Part shown: in pieces, positions 8,301 to 16,035 of the stretch
Layout: the number at the start of each line of letters is the position of its first letter
How positions within the stretch are numbered: the stretch's first letter is position 1
Assembly (NCBI GenBank): GCA_031418215.1
Contig: JANOXC010000203.1
Span: 1 to 38,343 of the forward strand
DNA: 38,343 nucleotides
Origin: JANOXC01 sp031418215
GTDB taxonomy: Bacteria; Bacteroidota; Bacteroidia; AKYH767-A; OLB10
Reading direction: 5' to 3'
The notes under the pieces: generated by a model
Seen by the model: only the letters and a program-made list of their open reading frames with translations
Database searches by the model: none
What the model was told of the DNA's origin: nothing
Program-made: the position numbers and the translations under genes

Positions 8301-8639
8301 ATGCCGCAAGCTACCATCGCAGAGCAAGTGTACCTGGTGGAAAAGCGCTTAACTGCTGCTGATATTAAAATGAATGGCGATGCAAGCCTTGCCAAGCGAG
8401 AGTTCGAAACTGTACCGTCCATCAACGGACGCATAGGCACCATTGAAGGCACTCTTTGGTCGGCCACTTCGGCACCAACACTAACAGCCATTAATAGTTT
8501 TGAAATCGCATCTAAGCAATTTGCCGCACTGCTTCCCGAATTAAAATCTATAGATGAGGAAATTAAAAAAGTGGAAGTAACACTTGAAAAGAACGGAGCT
8601 CCTTACACGCCGGGAAGATTGCCGGAGTGGAGGAAGTAG
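5322..8639 (+). CDS. Secreted Vps10/sortilin-type BNR-repeat propeller protein
   Basis: This 1105-residue exported protein has a signal peptide of about 24 residues ending LPTIAQN. The first ~750 residues hold at least nine BNR/Asp-box motifs, among them SEDGGKSW, TTDGGKTW, SVDGGVTW, STNRGASW, SKDGGKTF, TKDGGKSW and STDGGMTW, giving two consecutive beta-propellers as in Sortilin/Vps10 and WD40/YVTN-type 'glycosyl hydrolase' proteins. The remaining ~350 residues have an Ig-like segment (RLEDQYPDPYLLFTITD, SRIVWDMRYASPG) and an alpha-helical end that closes KNGAPYTPGRLPEWRK. No T9SS sorting domain, catalytic residues or lipobox is seen, so it is probably periplasmic. The substrate is unknown. 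ATG 5322 and ATG 5328 are equally possible. A strong hairpin terminator follows. Confidence 0.85.
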   Translation: MLMRNYFHCLSLVAMLFTLPTIAQNTKSADAKKNEADSDKKDPWKKETFAGLTFRAIGTAKTSGRVVDFAVNPNNTNEYFVAAASGGVWKTSNRGITYTPVFDSEGSYSIGCVRIDPNNSNVVWVGTGENNNQRSVAYGDGVYKSEDGGKSWKNMGLKNSEHTGMIVIDPKNSDIVYIAAYGPLWSAGGDRGIYKTTDGGKTWKQILYVSENTGFNEIHMDPRNSNVLYAAAHQRRRQVYTYISGGPGSNIYKSVDGGVTWDTLKKGLPEVDKGRIGLAISPANPDYIYAIIEASDKKGGVFRSTNRGASWDKMSDNTTAGNYYQEIFCDPKDVDKVFYVDFWVMVSKDGGKTFAKIGEKNKHVDNHALWIDDKDTRHLLVGCDGGVYETYDFGTNWEFKANIPIAQFYKVAVDNTLPFYWVYGGTQDNNSLGAPSRTISASGITNADWIFTLGGDGYETQIDPENPDIVYPQSQYGGLARFDKKSGEVVDIRPVEGENEPALRWNWDSPLLISTHKHTRLYCGANKLFRTDDMGNSWTAISGDLSRQIDRNKLPVMGSVWSMDAVAKNSSTDFYGQLVSIAESYFDENHLVVGTDDGLIHVTKDGGKSWSKVDNIAGVPERTYVNQIIASQLDKNVFYATFNHHRYGDFKPYVYRSTDGGMTWSPIQGNLPERGSVYTIAEDHVNKDLLFAGTEFGVFFTIDGGKKWIQLKGGLPTIAVRDLAIQKRENDLVLSTFGRGYYILDDYTPLRTIKKEDLDKDAFITPIKDAWMFIESNTEVGGPLKGHQGESYYSAPNPKVGAVFTYYLKENLKTMKEKRQEIEKDKIKKKEPVYYPSADSIRLEDQYPDPYLLFTITDVAGNVVRKIKTGAKKGLSRIVWDMRYASPGPVNFNKPDSTNAYDQPETGHLAMAGTYNVSLSKFENGKITELASAQPFVIKPLNIASLPATDTKAFDVFCKKVSELRRATSAADLYRGELTNKIKFIKSAVNDAQMPQATIAEQVYLVEKRLTAADIKMNGDASLAKREFETVPSINGRIGTIEGTLWSATSAPTLTAINSFEIASKQFAALLPELKSIDEEIKKVEVTLEKNGAPYTPGRLPEWRK

Positions 8640-8661
8640 ATTAATTGTTTTTGAAAAAAGG

Positions 8662-8694
8662 AAAAGCCCCCCGATCACTCGGGGGCTTTTTTTT
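8662..8694 (+). terminator. Rho-independent terminator after the propeller gene
   Basis: AAAAGCCCCCCGA, a four-base loop and TCGGGGGCTTTT form a GC-rich stem (one extra C bulges) followed by a run of eight T. The flanking A and T runs would let it work on either strand, but only the + gene ends here. The remainder of the gap to 9000 shows no other gene or RNA that I can support. Confidence 0.85.
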
Positions 8695-8999
8695 GGGATA
8701 TGAATTTTTGGAATTGGAAGTTTGATTTTTGTTACTCCGATTCTAAAAGAATAAAAGAGTTGTTGATGAGGTTTTTTTTTGCTTTTTATCCTTATAGACG
8801 AGTATTACGACGGTGATTGGTAAAAAATCATCATTATTCCTCTTCTCCTCCAAACAACTTTACACCTTTGTGTTATTTTATTAGCTTTGGTTTTTGAACG
8901 AATTGATGTTATGCCACCTGCCTGTGAGACTAAACAACTTTGCGGTTACCTAATATGAATTAATAGATTAACTTCACCTATAATTCTAATATACATATT

Positions 9000-9470
9000 A
9001 TGAAAAAACTACTCACATTGCTGCTCATCGCATTTGCATCACAAGCATCAGCGCAACACTATTTGTGGAAAACCTTTGGTGGATATGTAGCACAAGGAAC
9101 CATTGAAACAGGGCAAGCCATGGTTCGCGATAATGCAGGAAATCTTTATGTGGCTTCAAACATAAATTTTCCGGTACTACTTCAGGGAAATACCATTTTC
9201 CCTTTGACTCCTGGGCTTAGTGATGTTTACATAGCCAAGTTTAATCCGCAAGGACAACATATCTGGATAAAAAAATTCGGATGTTTTGGAAATGGTGATT
9301 TTCCATTTGACTTGGCTGTTGATGATTCAGCAAATATTTATGTCTTCGAATATTCATCTCTCCCAAACATTGTATTTGAAGATAATATTGTAAATCTTTC
9401 TGGGGCGATTGCTCTTAAATTGGATTCTTCCGGGAATTTTAAGTGGGCCAGGAAAATTCAGAATTGCTGA
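9000..9470 (+). pseudogene. Truncated secreted SBBP-repeat propeller protein
   Basis: This frame of 156 residues has a signal peptide (MKKLLTLLLIAFASQASAQ) and two SBBP-type propeller repeats: AMVRDNAGNLYVASNINF with YIAKFNPQGQHIWIKKFG, and LAVDDSANIYVFEYSS with ALKLDSSGNFKWARKI. Proteins of this class usually carry many repeats and a T9SS tail over 400-1000 residues. Here the frame stops after the second repeat (N-C-stop), and no continuation is visible in the other frames before the next gene. It may be a decayed gene that lost its 3' part. The possibility that it is a functional short product cannot be excluded. Confidence 0.55.
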
Positions 9471-9566
9471 AAAGTTATTGCATGGTTTTTACTTGCTCAA
9501 CTATACCCATGAAAATATTTCTGTGAATTATAAACTTATAAAATTCTAATCATTAAATAAATAAAA

Positions 9567-10085
9567 ATGAAAAAATCAATTATTATTCCAGCCTTTACAA
9601 TATTTGTATTGTCGTTTGTTTCCTGCGGGGACGCACCTAAGCAGGAAGCCGCAGTAGAGACAAAAACAACTGAAGCAACAGCACCCGTTCCGCCGGCTAT
9701 TGACCCTGTGCAGGTGAAAGCTGAGATTGTAGCTATTGAAACTGCATGGGCCGCGGCTCTAAATTCGAAAGACATCAATGCATTGATGGCCATTTATGCT
9801 GATGATGCAGTGAGCATGCCTGATGGTGAACCAATAGTATCGGGCAAAGCCGCCATCCGGGTTCATCAAGAAAAAGAATTTGCAGGAAAGCCGTCCTTTG
9901 CTTCCATTGCTTTTGAAACACTTGATGTATATGCTCAAGGGGATGTAGCAACTGAAGTTGGTATCACCAAATATTTAGATGCTGCAGGTAAAGAAATGGG
10001 CCGCGGGAAATACTTTGCTGTTTTTGAAAAGCGAGATGGAAAATATCTTTGTATAAGGGAAATTTATAATAAGGATTCAAAATAA
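9567..10085 (+). CDS. DUF4440/SnoaL-like lipoprotein
   Basis: This protein of 172 residues has a lipoprotein signal whose lipobox is FVSC (Cys about residue 20). A low-complexity linker rich in Ala, Thr and Pro follows (residues 25-50). The C-terminal ~115 residues form a SnoaL/NTF2-like cone: AEIVAIETAWAAALNSKDI, LMAIYADDAVSMPDGEP and GRGKYFAVFEKRDGKYLCI are typical DUF4440 segments. The fold binds small molecules in a pocket, and catalytic assignment is not possible here. It is lipid-anchored at the cell envelope and appears to be transcribed alone. Confidence 0.8.
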   Translation: MKKSIIIPAFTIFVLSFVSCGDAPKQEAAVETKTTEATAPVPPAIDPVQVKAEIVAIETAWAAALNSKDINALMAIYADDAVSMPDGEPIVSGKAAIRVHQEKEFAGKPSFASIAFETLDVYAQGDVATEVGITKYLDAAGKEMGRGKYFAVFEKRDGKYLCIREIYNKDSK

Positions 10086-10280
10086 TTGATTTGAATATAT
10101 TTCTTGGCCGGTCTTTATGCCGAATTTGTTCGGACTGATGACGTGGGTTATTAATGTAGTTTGCAGATTCTAAAAAGTAAGTTTATGAAACTTAATTGAG
10201 AAAAGGACAGGCTTCATATTTTAAACATTGCGCAAGGTTAGGAAAGAAATGATGACTAAGGAAACAAATATATATATAAA

Positions 10281-10688
10281 ATGAGATCACAAATATTTAT
10301 CAATTTACCGGTAAAAGACCTTGAAAAATCTTTCAACTTTTACACAAAAATGGGATTTACGAATAACCCTCAATTCTCTGACGAAAGTGCAAAATGCATG
10401 GTTTTTAGTGAAGAGATATTGGTAATGTTACTTACTCACGAAAGATTTAAAACTTTTATTACCAAGCCAATTGCTGATGTTTCTAAAACAACATCAGCGT
10501 TGCTTTCAATTTCAGTAGAGAGTTTGGATAAAGTAAATGCAATTTCGGATAATGCAGTTGCTGCCGGAGGTAAAGAGCCTGTTCCAGCGAAGGACCATGG
10601 ATTTATGCAACAAAGAACCATAGAAGATTTGGATGGACATACCTGGGAAATATTTTATATGGACATCAGTAAATTTCCTCAACCATAA
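10281..10688 (+). CDS. VOC family glyoxalase-like protein
   Basis: This 135-residue single VOC domain contains MRSQIFINLPVKDLEKSFNF, FYTKMGFTNNPQFSDESAKC and, at the end, EDLDGHTWEIFYMD, which carries the conserved Glu. It resembles the 'lactoylglutathione lyase-like' group found widely in Bacteroidota, but the first metal His is replaced (F-I-N), so lyase activity is doubtful. It is followed 111 bases later by an AhpD-like gene in the same direction, so the two may be cotranscribed. AT-rich DNA (ATATATATATAAA) precedes the ATG, and no Shine-Dalgarno is visible. Confidence 0.75.
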   Translation: MRSQIFINLPVKDLEKSFNFYTKMGFTNNPQFSDESAKCMVFSEEILVMLLTHERFKTFITKPIADVSKTTSALLSISVESLDKVNAISDNAVAAGGKEPVPAKDHGFMQQRTIEDLDGHTWEIFYMDISKFPQP

Positions 10689-10799
10689 TTATTAATTGAA
10701 TATGCTGAACAGGAAATTAAAATCTTAATTATTTGACCTTGCTTTTCCTTGAAAAATTGAACTTAATTGATCTTGTTCACTTTAAATGAATATAGTAAA

Positions 10800-11411
10800 A
10801 TGAAAAGTCCTTTAGTAAATCCTAAATCTTCAGATGATGATCCGGAACTTCAAAAGCTGATTGAGTTTTTTAATGAAACACTTGGCTTTTGTCCCAACAG
10901 TGTTAAAACAATGCATCACCGCCAGCGAATTGCTTATGCCTTTATTGAATTGAACAAGGCCGTGATGGAAAACAAAGGACGGGTAACAAGTTCATTAAAA
11001 AGATTGATAGGATACATTTGCAGCAATGCCGCCGGTTGCCGGTATTGTCAGGCACATACCATTCGTGCTGCAGAAAGATATGGAGCATCTCAGCAGCAGT
11101 TGGAGAATATTTGGGAATATAAAACGCATCCGGCTTTTATGGAAAACGAACGTGCAGCGTTGGATTTTGCATTGGCGGCAACTGTGATCCCCAATGCTGT
11201 TGATGATGATGTTGCGAATAATTTGCACAAACATTGGAATGAAGGAGAAATAGTAGAAATGCTTGGTGTGATTGCTTTGTTCGGCTATCTAAACAGGTGG
11301 AACGATAGTATGGGAACGGAAATGGAAGCCGGAGCAATTGAATCAGGAGAGAAGTTCCTGGCAAAGGAAGGTTGGAATACAGGGAAGCATCTTTATAAAA
11401 AGAGTAATTGA
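10800..11411 (+). CDS. AhpD-like carboxymuconolactone decarboxylase family protein
   Basis: This 203-residue all-helical protein has the AhpD-type redox centre C80-R-Y-C83-x2-H86 in NAAGCRYCQAHTIRAA. A C-terminal half (EGEIVEMLGVIALFGYLNRW) matches the second helical repeat of CMD proteins. AhpD relatives use the CxxC pair in peroxidase or disulfide chemistry. The Glu that normally precedes the CxxC in the proton-relay motif is not evident, so activity is uncertain. ATG 10800 gives a normal N-terminus; the TTG at 10767 in frame would add 11 residues and is unlikely. The neighbouring VOC gene suggests handling of reactive small molecules (inference). Confidence 0.8.
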   Translation: MKSPLVNPKSSDDDPELQKLIEFFNETLGFCPNSVKTMHHRQRIAYAFIELNKAVMENKGRVTSSLKRLIGYICSNAAGCRYCQAHTIRAAERYGASQQQLENIWEYKTHPAFMENERAALDFALAATVIPNAVDDDVANNLHKHWNEGEIVEMLGVIALFGYLNRWNDSMGTEMEAGAIESGEKFLAKEGWNTGKHLYKKSN

Positions 11412-11506
11412 GCATATTTAATTCAATAATCTTAATTCAGCTCTTTAAGTGAATAATATAATTTACATTTAGGAATTGAAATCAATATTAATTAAAAACA
11501 AAGGAT

Positions 11507-13297
11507 ATGCAAAAAACAACCACAAGCTTTTTTTTGAAGTCAATTAAAAAAATCACATTCATGATATTGGGTTTTTCATTTTTCACAACCACTAAATCCA
11601 ATGGCCAGGCGCTTGTTTCTGATACAGTATTTGGAGCAGGATCTTTGTCCTTGGTACAATTTGGTGGACAGAGTTTAATTTTAAAGAAGATATTCAGGCA
11701 GCCCGATAATAAAATTTTAATGTGCGGATACGATTATGATGCAAACTTTAATGCAAATTTTAATGATATGGCCCGTGTAAATGAATGTGGTGTTATTGAC
11801 TCCAGCTTTGGAATTAATGGCAAGGTACATCACACTTTTGACCAGAGAAATGCGGGTTATGATTATTTACTAAAACCCAATGGACAAATTTTATGTTGTG
11901 GCACGCAATCAGATGGCAATTTTGGTTCGCAACAATTTCCGTTTATAGCTCAATATAACAGTGATGGCTCTGTTGATTCGACTTTCGGCACTTTTGGAAC
12001 CAATAAGATAACGTATCTGGGTTCGCAAACTTTTGGCAATATTTTTTTGATGCCCAATGGAAAAATATTATGCACTATGGCCGGTGGTTATACTGGAGGC
12101 CCAAACCTTACCGCCATGCGCTTATTGCCAAATGGTATTGTTGATTCTACTTATGCAAATAATGGAGCTCTTATACTTCCCTATCCACCCAATGCTTCGT
12201 TTTATATCGGAAATACAACCAGTGTTTTAAGAGCAGATGGGAAAATAATATCCACTGTTCCCACTTATTACGGAAACGTAAACCAACAGTATTTAATGGT
12301 TATGGCTTATGATTCATTAGGAACTATTGATACCACTTTTGGCACCAATGGTTTTTTTGTTGATTCTTCTGTGTATTCCGCTCCCGCTTTTTCATTATTA
12401 CAAAGCACAGGCAAAACAATTTCTGCAGGTGGGGCAATAGTTGCTACTGTTGAATTTCCTCATCTTTTTCGATTATCCACTAGCGGTCAGTTAGACAGCA
12501 CTTTCGGTACGAATGGGTATTTAAATATTGCAACATTTCCATTAGGCTCTCAATTAAAGGCTATTTTACCAATGAGTAATGATAAATTTTTGGTTGAGTA
12601 TACAGATGGACCTGGAGGCGCAATTTACTTTTCTGCTTATGATAGCAATGGAATACCTGACCCGGGCTTTACAATAAACGGAGGTGTCACCAATATTCAA
12701 AGTTTATACGGTTTGTATATTATTGTCAATGGCGCTACCCTTGAACCAAATAATGAAATAACATTTGGTGGGGTTTATTGGGGAAACAATAGCTTTTTTG
12801 CGGCAAGACTTATTACATCAAACACTGGTCCGCTAATTACACAAACAATTAACACACTTCATTCCGGTGTTACTAATTCTACCTGTACTTTTCATTGGTA
12901 TTATAATGGAAGTGCAATCAATAATGCAACCGATAGTGTTTACTCGATTACACAAAATGGAAATTATTCTGTGATAGTAACCAATAGCTGGGGTTGTGAA
13001 GCGTCAAATGCCTACACTGCTGTTTTTAGTGGAATAAGTGAAACCAATAGCTCCTTAGGATTATCAATTTATCCAAATCCTGTTACCAATGAATTAACAA
13101 TAAGCAGTCCGCTTCTGTCAATTGGTGTAGAGATAAAAATTTTCGACTTGATTGGAAAAGATGTTTTAAAAACAAAATTATTGTCTCCTGCTTCCAGCTT
13201 GCAACTGTCAACTGAAGACTTAAATCCTGGCGTATATTTTCTTGAGATAAAATCAGGAGATAAAAAAGGAATTGCAAAGTTTATTAAAATGGATTAA
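11507..13297 (+). CDS. T9SS-secreted delta-60 repeat protein
   Basis: This 596-residue protein has a signal peptide (hydrophobic core ITFMILGFSFFTTT, cleavage near SNGQA). About seven delta-60/propeller repeats follow, each ending in a D-S-x-F-G-x-x-G motif (CGVIDSSFGINGK, DGSVDSTFGTFGT, LGTIDTTFGTNGF, SGQLDSTFGTNGY). An Ig-like module follows (FHWYYNGSAINNATDSVYSI). The last ~80 residues are a type A T9SS sorting domain with LSIYPNPVTNELTIS, IKIFDLIGKDV and LNPGVYFLEIKSGDKKG. It is therefore predicted to be exported through the Por secretion system to the surface. The exact role is unknown; adhesion is possible. Confidence 0.85.
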   Translation: MQKTTTSFFLKSIKKITFMILGFSFFTTTKSNGQALVSDTVFGAGSLSLVQFGGQSLILKKIFRQPDNKILMCGYDYDANFNANFNDMARVNECGVIDSSFGINGKVHHTFDQRNAGYDYLLKPNGQILCCGTQSDGNFGSQQFPFIAQYNSDGSVDSTFGTFGTNKITYLGSQTFGNIFLMPNGKILCTMAGGYTGGPNLTAMRLLPNGIVDSTYANNGALILPYPPNASFYIGNTTSVLRADGKIISTVPTYYGNVNQQYLMVMAYDSLGTIDTTFGTNGFFVDSSVYSAPAFSLLQSTGKTISAGGAIVATVEFPHLFRLSTSGQLDSTFGTNGYLNIATFPLGSQLKAILPMSNDKFLVEYTDGPGGAIYFSAYDSNGIPDPGFTINGGVTNIQSLYGLYIIVNGATLEPNNEITFGGVYWGNNSFFAARLITSNTGPLITQTINTLHSGVTNSTCTFHWYYNGSAINNATDSVYSITQNGNYSVIVTNSWGCEASNAYTAVFSGISETNSSLGLSIYPNPVTNELTISSPLLSIGVEIKIFDLIGKDVLKTKLLSPASSLQLSTEDLNPGVYFLEIKSGDKKGIAKFIKMD

Positions 13298-13450
13298 GTC
13301 ATTATAACTGAGTTGATATTGGCTTTATAGAAGTTTAATATTCCAAATCGCGCTGGATGAATTACCATTTCAGAAGAAAAACATCTTTTAAAAACGAAAC
13401 GGAGTCGCCGAAAACCGAGCAGAGCAGGCTCTCTAAATAACATATATAAT

Positions 13451-13972
13451 ATGATAAGCAAATTTAATTTTCACTTTCGACTGAAATTAATTTCGGTAAT
13501 TGCTGCTTTAGTAATTACAACACAAGGTTGCAAAGAAAAAGAAGTAACGAAGGAAATAAAAATTGAAACCAAAATAAAAGAAGAAGCACCTGAGTATTTT
13601 TTATTGCGACCTAAAGTAGAGAAGGAGTATGGCTACTCCCATGCAGTTCGAATTGGTAATGACCTTAAAATTTCAGGTGCCGTAAGCATGGATGATGCAG
13701 GTATACCAACAGCTGTTGGTGATCTGGCACAACAAATGAAAAATTGCTATGCTGATTTGGATAAAGTGTTGAAGCATTATGGTTACACTTTTGATGATGT
13801 GGTGGTAGAGAATGTTTATACTAATAATATGGAAGCGTTTTTAAAACAATCGGTTTATCGCAATACTATTTATACAAAAAATTTTCCGACCGGAACATGG
13901 TTGGAAGTAAAAGGACTTGCACTGCCCGGATTTATGATTGAAATAGAATTGGAAGCACATAAATCGAATTAA
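13451..13972 (+). CDS. Exported RidA (YjgF/UK114) family protein
   Basis: The C-terminal ~115 residues form a RidA domain: GYSHAVRIGNDLKISGAVSM, DLAQQMKNCYADLDKVLKHY, DDVVVENVYTNNMEAFLK and PTGTWLEVKGLALPGFMIEI. RidA enzymes deaminate reactive 2-aminoacrylate and other enamines. The usual catalytic Arg is not evident near the end (LEVKGLALPGFMIEIE carries none), so deaminase activity is uncertain. The first ~45 residues are atypical: a hydrophobic segment ending TTQGC and then a Lys/Glu-rich stretch. This could be a lipoprotein signal with a poor lipobox (T-Q-G-C). An envelope-located RidA is unusual, since most are cytosolic. ATG 13451 is the only sensible start. Confidence 0.75.
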   Translation: MISKFNFHFRLKLISVIAALVITTQGCKEKEVTKEIKIETKIKEEAPEYFLLRPKVEKEYGYSHAVRIGNDLKISGAVSMDDAGIPTAVGDLAQQMKNCYADLDKVLKHYGYTFDDVVVENVYTNNMEAFLKQSVYRNTIYTKNFPTGTWLEVKGLALPGFMIEIELEAHKSN

Positions 13973-14005
13973 AAAAAAATTGTAATTTTCTGTTACTGAA
14001 TAATA

Positions 14006-15091
14006 ATGCAAACGCCTTTTACTGCTCAACAATTTTTCAATGTATTTAAGACATACAATGAAAGCGTGTATCCAATGCAGTTGTTATTATTGGCATTAAG
14101 TATAATTGCCATTTATCTTGTAATCAAACAAGTTCCAAAATCAGGGAAGAAAATCAGTTGGATACTGGTATTTTTTTGGTTGTGGATGGGCCTGTTTTAT
14201 CACATTAAATTTTTTGCTTCCGTAAACAAGGCTGCCGTTATTTTTGGGATGGCTTTTATATTACAGAGCATATTATTTTTAATATATGGTGTTTTTAAAA
14301 AGCAACTTAACTTTAAATTCCGTACAGACATGTATGGGCTTATAGGGTTAAGCCTAATTGTATATTCATTGGTTATTTATCCTTTGTTGGGATATTCAGC
14401 AGGTTATATTTATCCAATTTCACCCTCTTTTGGATTGCCTTGCCCTACAACCATTTTTACATTTGGTCTGTTGCTTTTTATTGATAGAAAAACGCCCATT
14501 GTGTTGCTGGTCATTCCATTTTTATGGTCGTTGATTGGATTCACAGCAGCATATAATTTTCATATACTTGAAGATACGGGGTTGATTATTGCCGGATTAA
14601 TTAGTGTTCCATTGATTTTAATTAAAAATAATGGGAATGAAATAGCTGAGGAAAAAATAAAACATTCAACAGTTGCAATCATTATTGCCGTAATCCTCAC
14701 TGGGAGCTATATCATTTACAGGAATACACCTAACGACATTCCGAAGTACAATGAGAAAATGAATGTGTTTGTTTACAATGAATCAAAGGCATTAGAGTTT
14801 TATCGCCTTTCAGATAAGATGCCGAAGGAGAAACTATTATCTTCCCTTAAGGATAAAGGATTATACTATTGGAATGAAAATATACGGTTGGTAAAGGAAG
14901 CAGACAAGTTGAATATCCCGAGATTGTTTCATGAGCGAAATGTAAAAATGCTGGAATACTGTGAATTGCGGATTAATAGTTACAACCTCATTTATAGAAC
15001 AATTGAAGAGAATACTACTGCATATGCTGATTCGATAGAACTATATAAGTTGCAGATAAAGGAAGTAATGAAGGAAATAAAGGAAAATTAA
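14006..15091 (+). CDS. DUF6064 membrane protein with C-terminal helical extension
   Basis: This 361-residue multipass inner-membrane protein has about seven or eight hydrophobic segments between residues 20 and 240. DUF6064 features include MQTPFTAQQFFNVFKTYNES at the start, WLWMGLFYHIKFFASVNKAA, VIYPLLGYSAGYIYPISPSF and GLPCPTTIFTFGLLLFIDRK. Function is unknown in the family. After a last helix (about 222-238) there is a ~120-residue hydrophilic tail (YNESKALEFYRLSDKMPKEK and later) rich in Lys and Glu and probably helical. I do not recall this tail in ordinary DUF6064 proteins, so it may be a lineage-specific addition. Its gene neighbour is the exported RidA. Confidence 0.75.
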   Translation: MQTPFTAQQFFNVFKTYNESVYPMQLLLLALSIIAIYLVIKQVPKSGKKISWILVFFWLWMGLFYHIKFFASVNKAAVIFGMAFILQSILFLIYGVFKKQLNFKFRTDMYGLIGLSLIVYSLVIYPLLGYSAGYIYPISPSFGLPCPTTIFTFGLLLFIDRKTPIVLLVIPFLWSLIGFTAAYNFHILEDTGLIIAGLISVPLILIKNNGNEIAEEKIKHSTVAIIIAVILTGSYIIYRNTPNDIPKYNEKMNVFVYNESKALEFYRLSDKMPKEKLLSSLKDKGLYYWNENIRLVKEADKLNIPRLFHERNVKMLEYCELRINSYNLIYRTIEENTTAYADSIELYKLQIKEVMKEIKEN

Positions 15092-15193
15092 TGAGGCGGG
15101 ACCTATTGATATTGAGTAATTTAAAGTGCAACTACTGGCTTTAGGGAGTATAGCAGCAATATACATAGTGCCAATTATTATTAATTTTGCCAC

Positions 15194-15949
15194 ATGACAT
15201 TTTCTCTACAAGTAAAAAAGGGATTGCATTTTTCACTTGCATCCTTCCCTTCCATAAAAACCAATAGCTCTTATTTAAAGAATACTATAAATGGCGTTTC
15301 CATGTTGATTCAGTTTACGCCTTCCGATATTTTGAACGGCAACGACAGTAATGCATTGTCTTATGAAATCAACTTTAATTTTCATCACGGGTATTTGAAA
15401 GAATTTACGACGGAAGCAGAGAATAATTTACAGCAATTTTCGAATGATATGCAACATGATTTGTGTCCAAATACGCAAATGATATTGCATGAAATTATTA
15501 ATTGCAAATTACAACACTCATTCAGAAATATGTTTTTAGAAAGTAAGGCGCTCGCTTTATTATTGTGCTTTCAAAAATATTATTCGGTTAATGAAAGTGA
15601 TTGCGCTTCTTGTAAGTTTCTAACCAAGCCTGTTGAGAAGGAAAAAATCATGAAGGCAAAATATATTATATTAAAACAGCTGGCATCACCACCCACCATT
15701 CAAGAGTTGTCAATACAAATTGGGATTAACCAATGTTATTTGAAAAAGGGATTTAAGGAAGTCTTCGGCGTTACAGTTTACGATTTTGTTCAAGAACAAA
15801 GAATGCTTAAGGCCAAAATGTTGCTTTCAAGTAATGAATACTCCGTTGCGCAAGTTGCCGATGAAATTGGGTTTTCCAGTAAAAGTAATTTCAGTACCGC
15901 TTTTAAAAAGTATACTGGTATTTTCCCAAGCGAACTGCAGCACAACTGA
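15194..15949 (+). CDS. AraC-family transcriptional regulator
   Basis: This protein of 251 residues ends in an AraC/XylS two-helix-turn-helix domain: PTIQELSIQIGINQCYLKKG, FKEVFGVTVYDFVQEQRMLK and YSVAQVADEIGFSSKSNFST, followed by AFKKYTGIFPSELQ. The N-terminal ~150 residues are a divergent sensing domain of the PchR/DUF6597 kind in Bacteroidota; the ligand is unknown. It ends at 15949, and two direct-repeat elements begin right at its stop codon, upstream of the next gene, so it probably controls that gene. A TAATTTTG element at 15182-15189 is too close to the ATG to be its own promoter unless the true start is downstream. Confidence 0.85.
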   Translation: MTFSLQVKKGLHFSLASFPSIKTNSSYLKNTINGVSMLIQFTPSDILNGNDSNALSYEINFNFHHGYLKEFTTEAENNLQQFSNDMQHDLCPNTQMILHEIINCKLQHSFRNMFLESKALALLLCFQKYYSVNESDCASCKFLTKPVEKEKIMKAKYIILKQLASPPTIQELSIQIGINQCYLKKGFKEVFGVTVYDFVQEQRMLKAKMLLSSNEYSVAQVADEIGFSSKSNFSTAFKKYTGIFPSELQHN

Positions 15950-15981
15950 ATTTCCGTTTTCGGTCAAAGAATTTCCGCTTT
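15948..15981. promoter_or_regulatory. Two-copy direct repeat, likely AraC-type operator
   Basis: GAATTTCCGTTTT (15948-15960) and GAATTTCCGCTTT (15969-15981) are spaced exactly 21 bases start to start, two helical turns, with CGGTCAAA between. Tandem direct repeats at two-turn spacing next to an AraC gene are typical of AraC-family binding sites. They overlap the stop codon of the regulator and lie 55-88 bases upstream of the next gene's start. A partial third match (CAAAGAATTTCCG) is at 23135-23147. Confidence 0.6.
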
Positions 15982-16035
15982 AAAAAAGAGGACATTATTT
16001 TTTATGCATTCATTTGCACCCTAAGATTAAAAATC

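Noticed and set aside
7970..8491. 173-codon antisense frame inside the propeller gene
   Set aside because: It is a mirror of well-supported coding sequence, without a domain, signal or start context of its own.
5322..8639. Reading the propeller protein as a T9SS cargo
   Set aside because: Its C-terminus lacks the YPNP...G(I/V)Y(F/Y) sorting motif, unlike the other large secreted proteins here.
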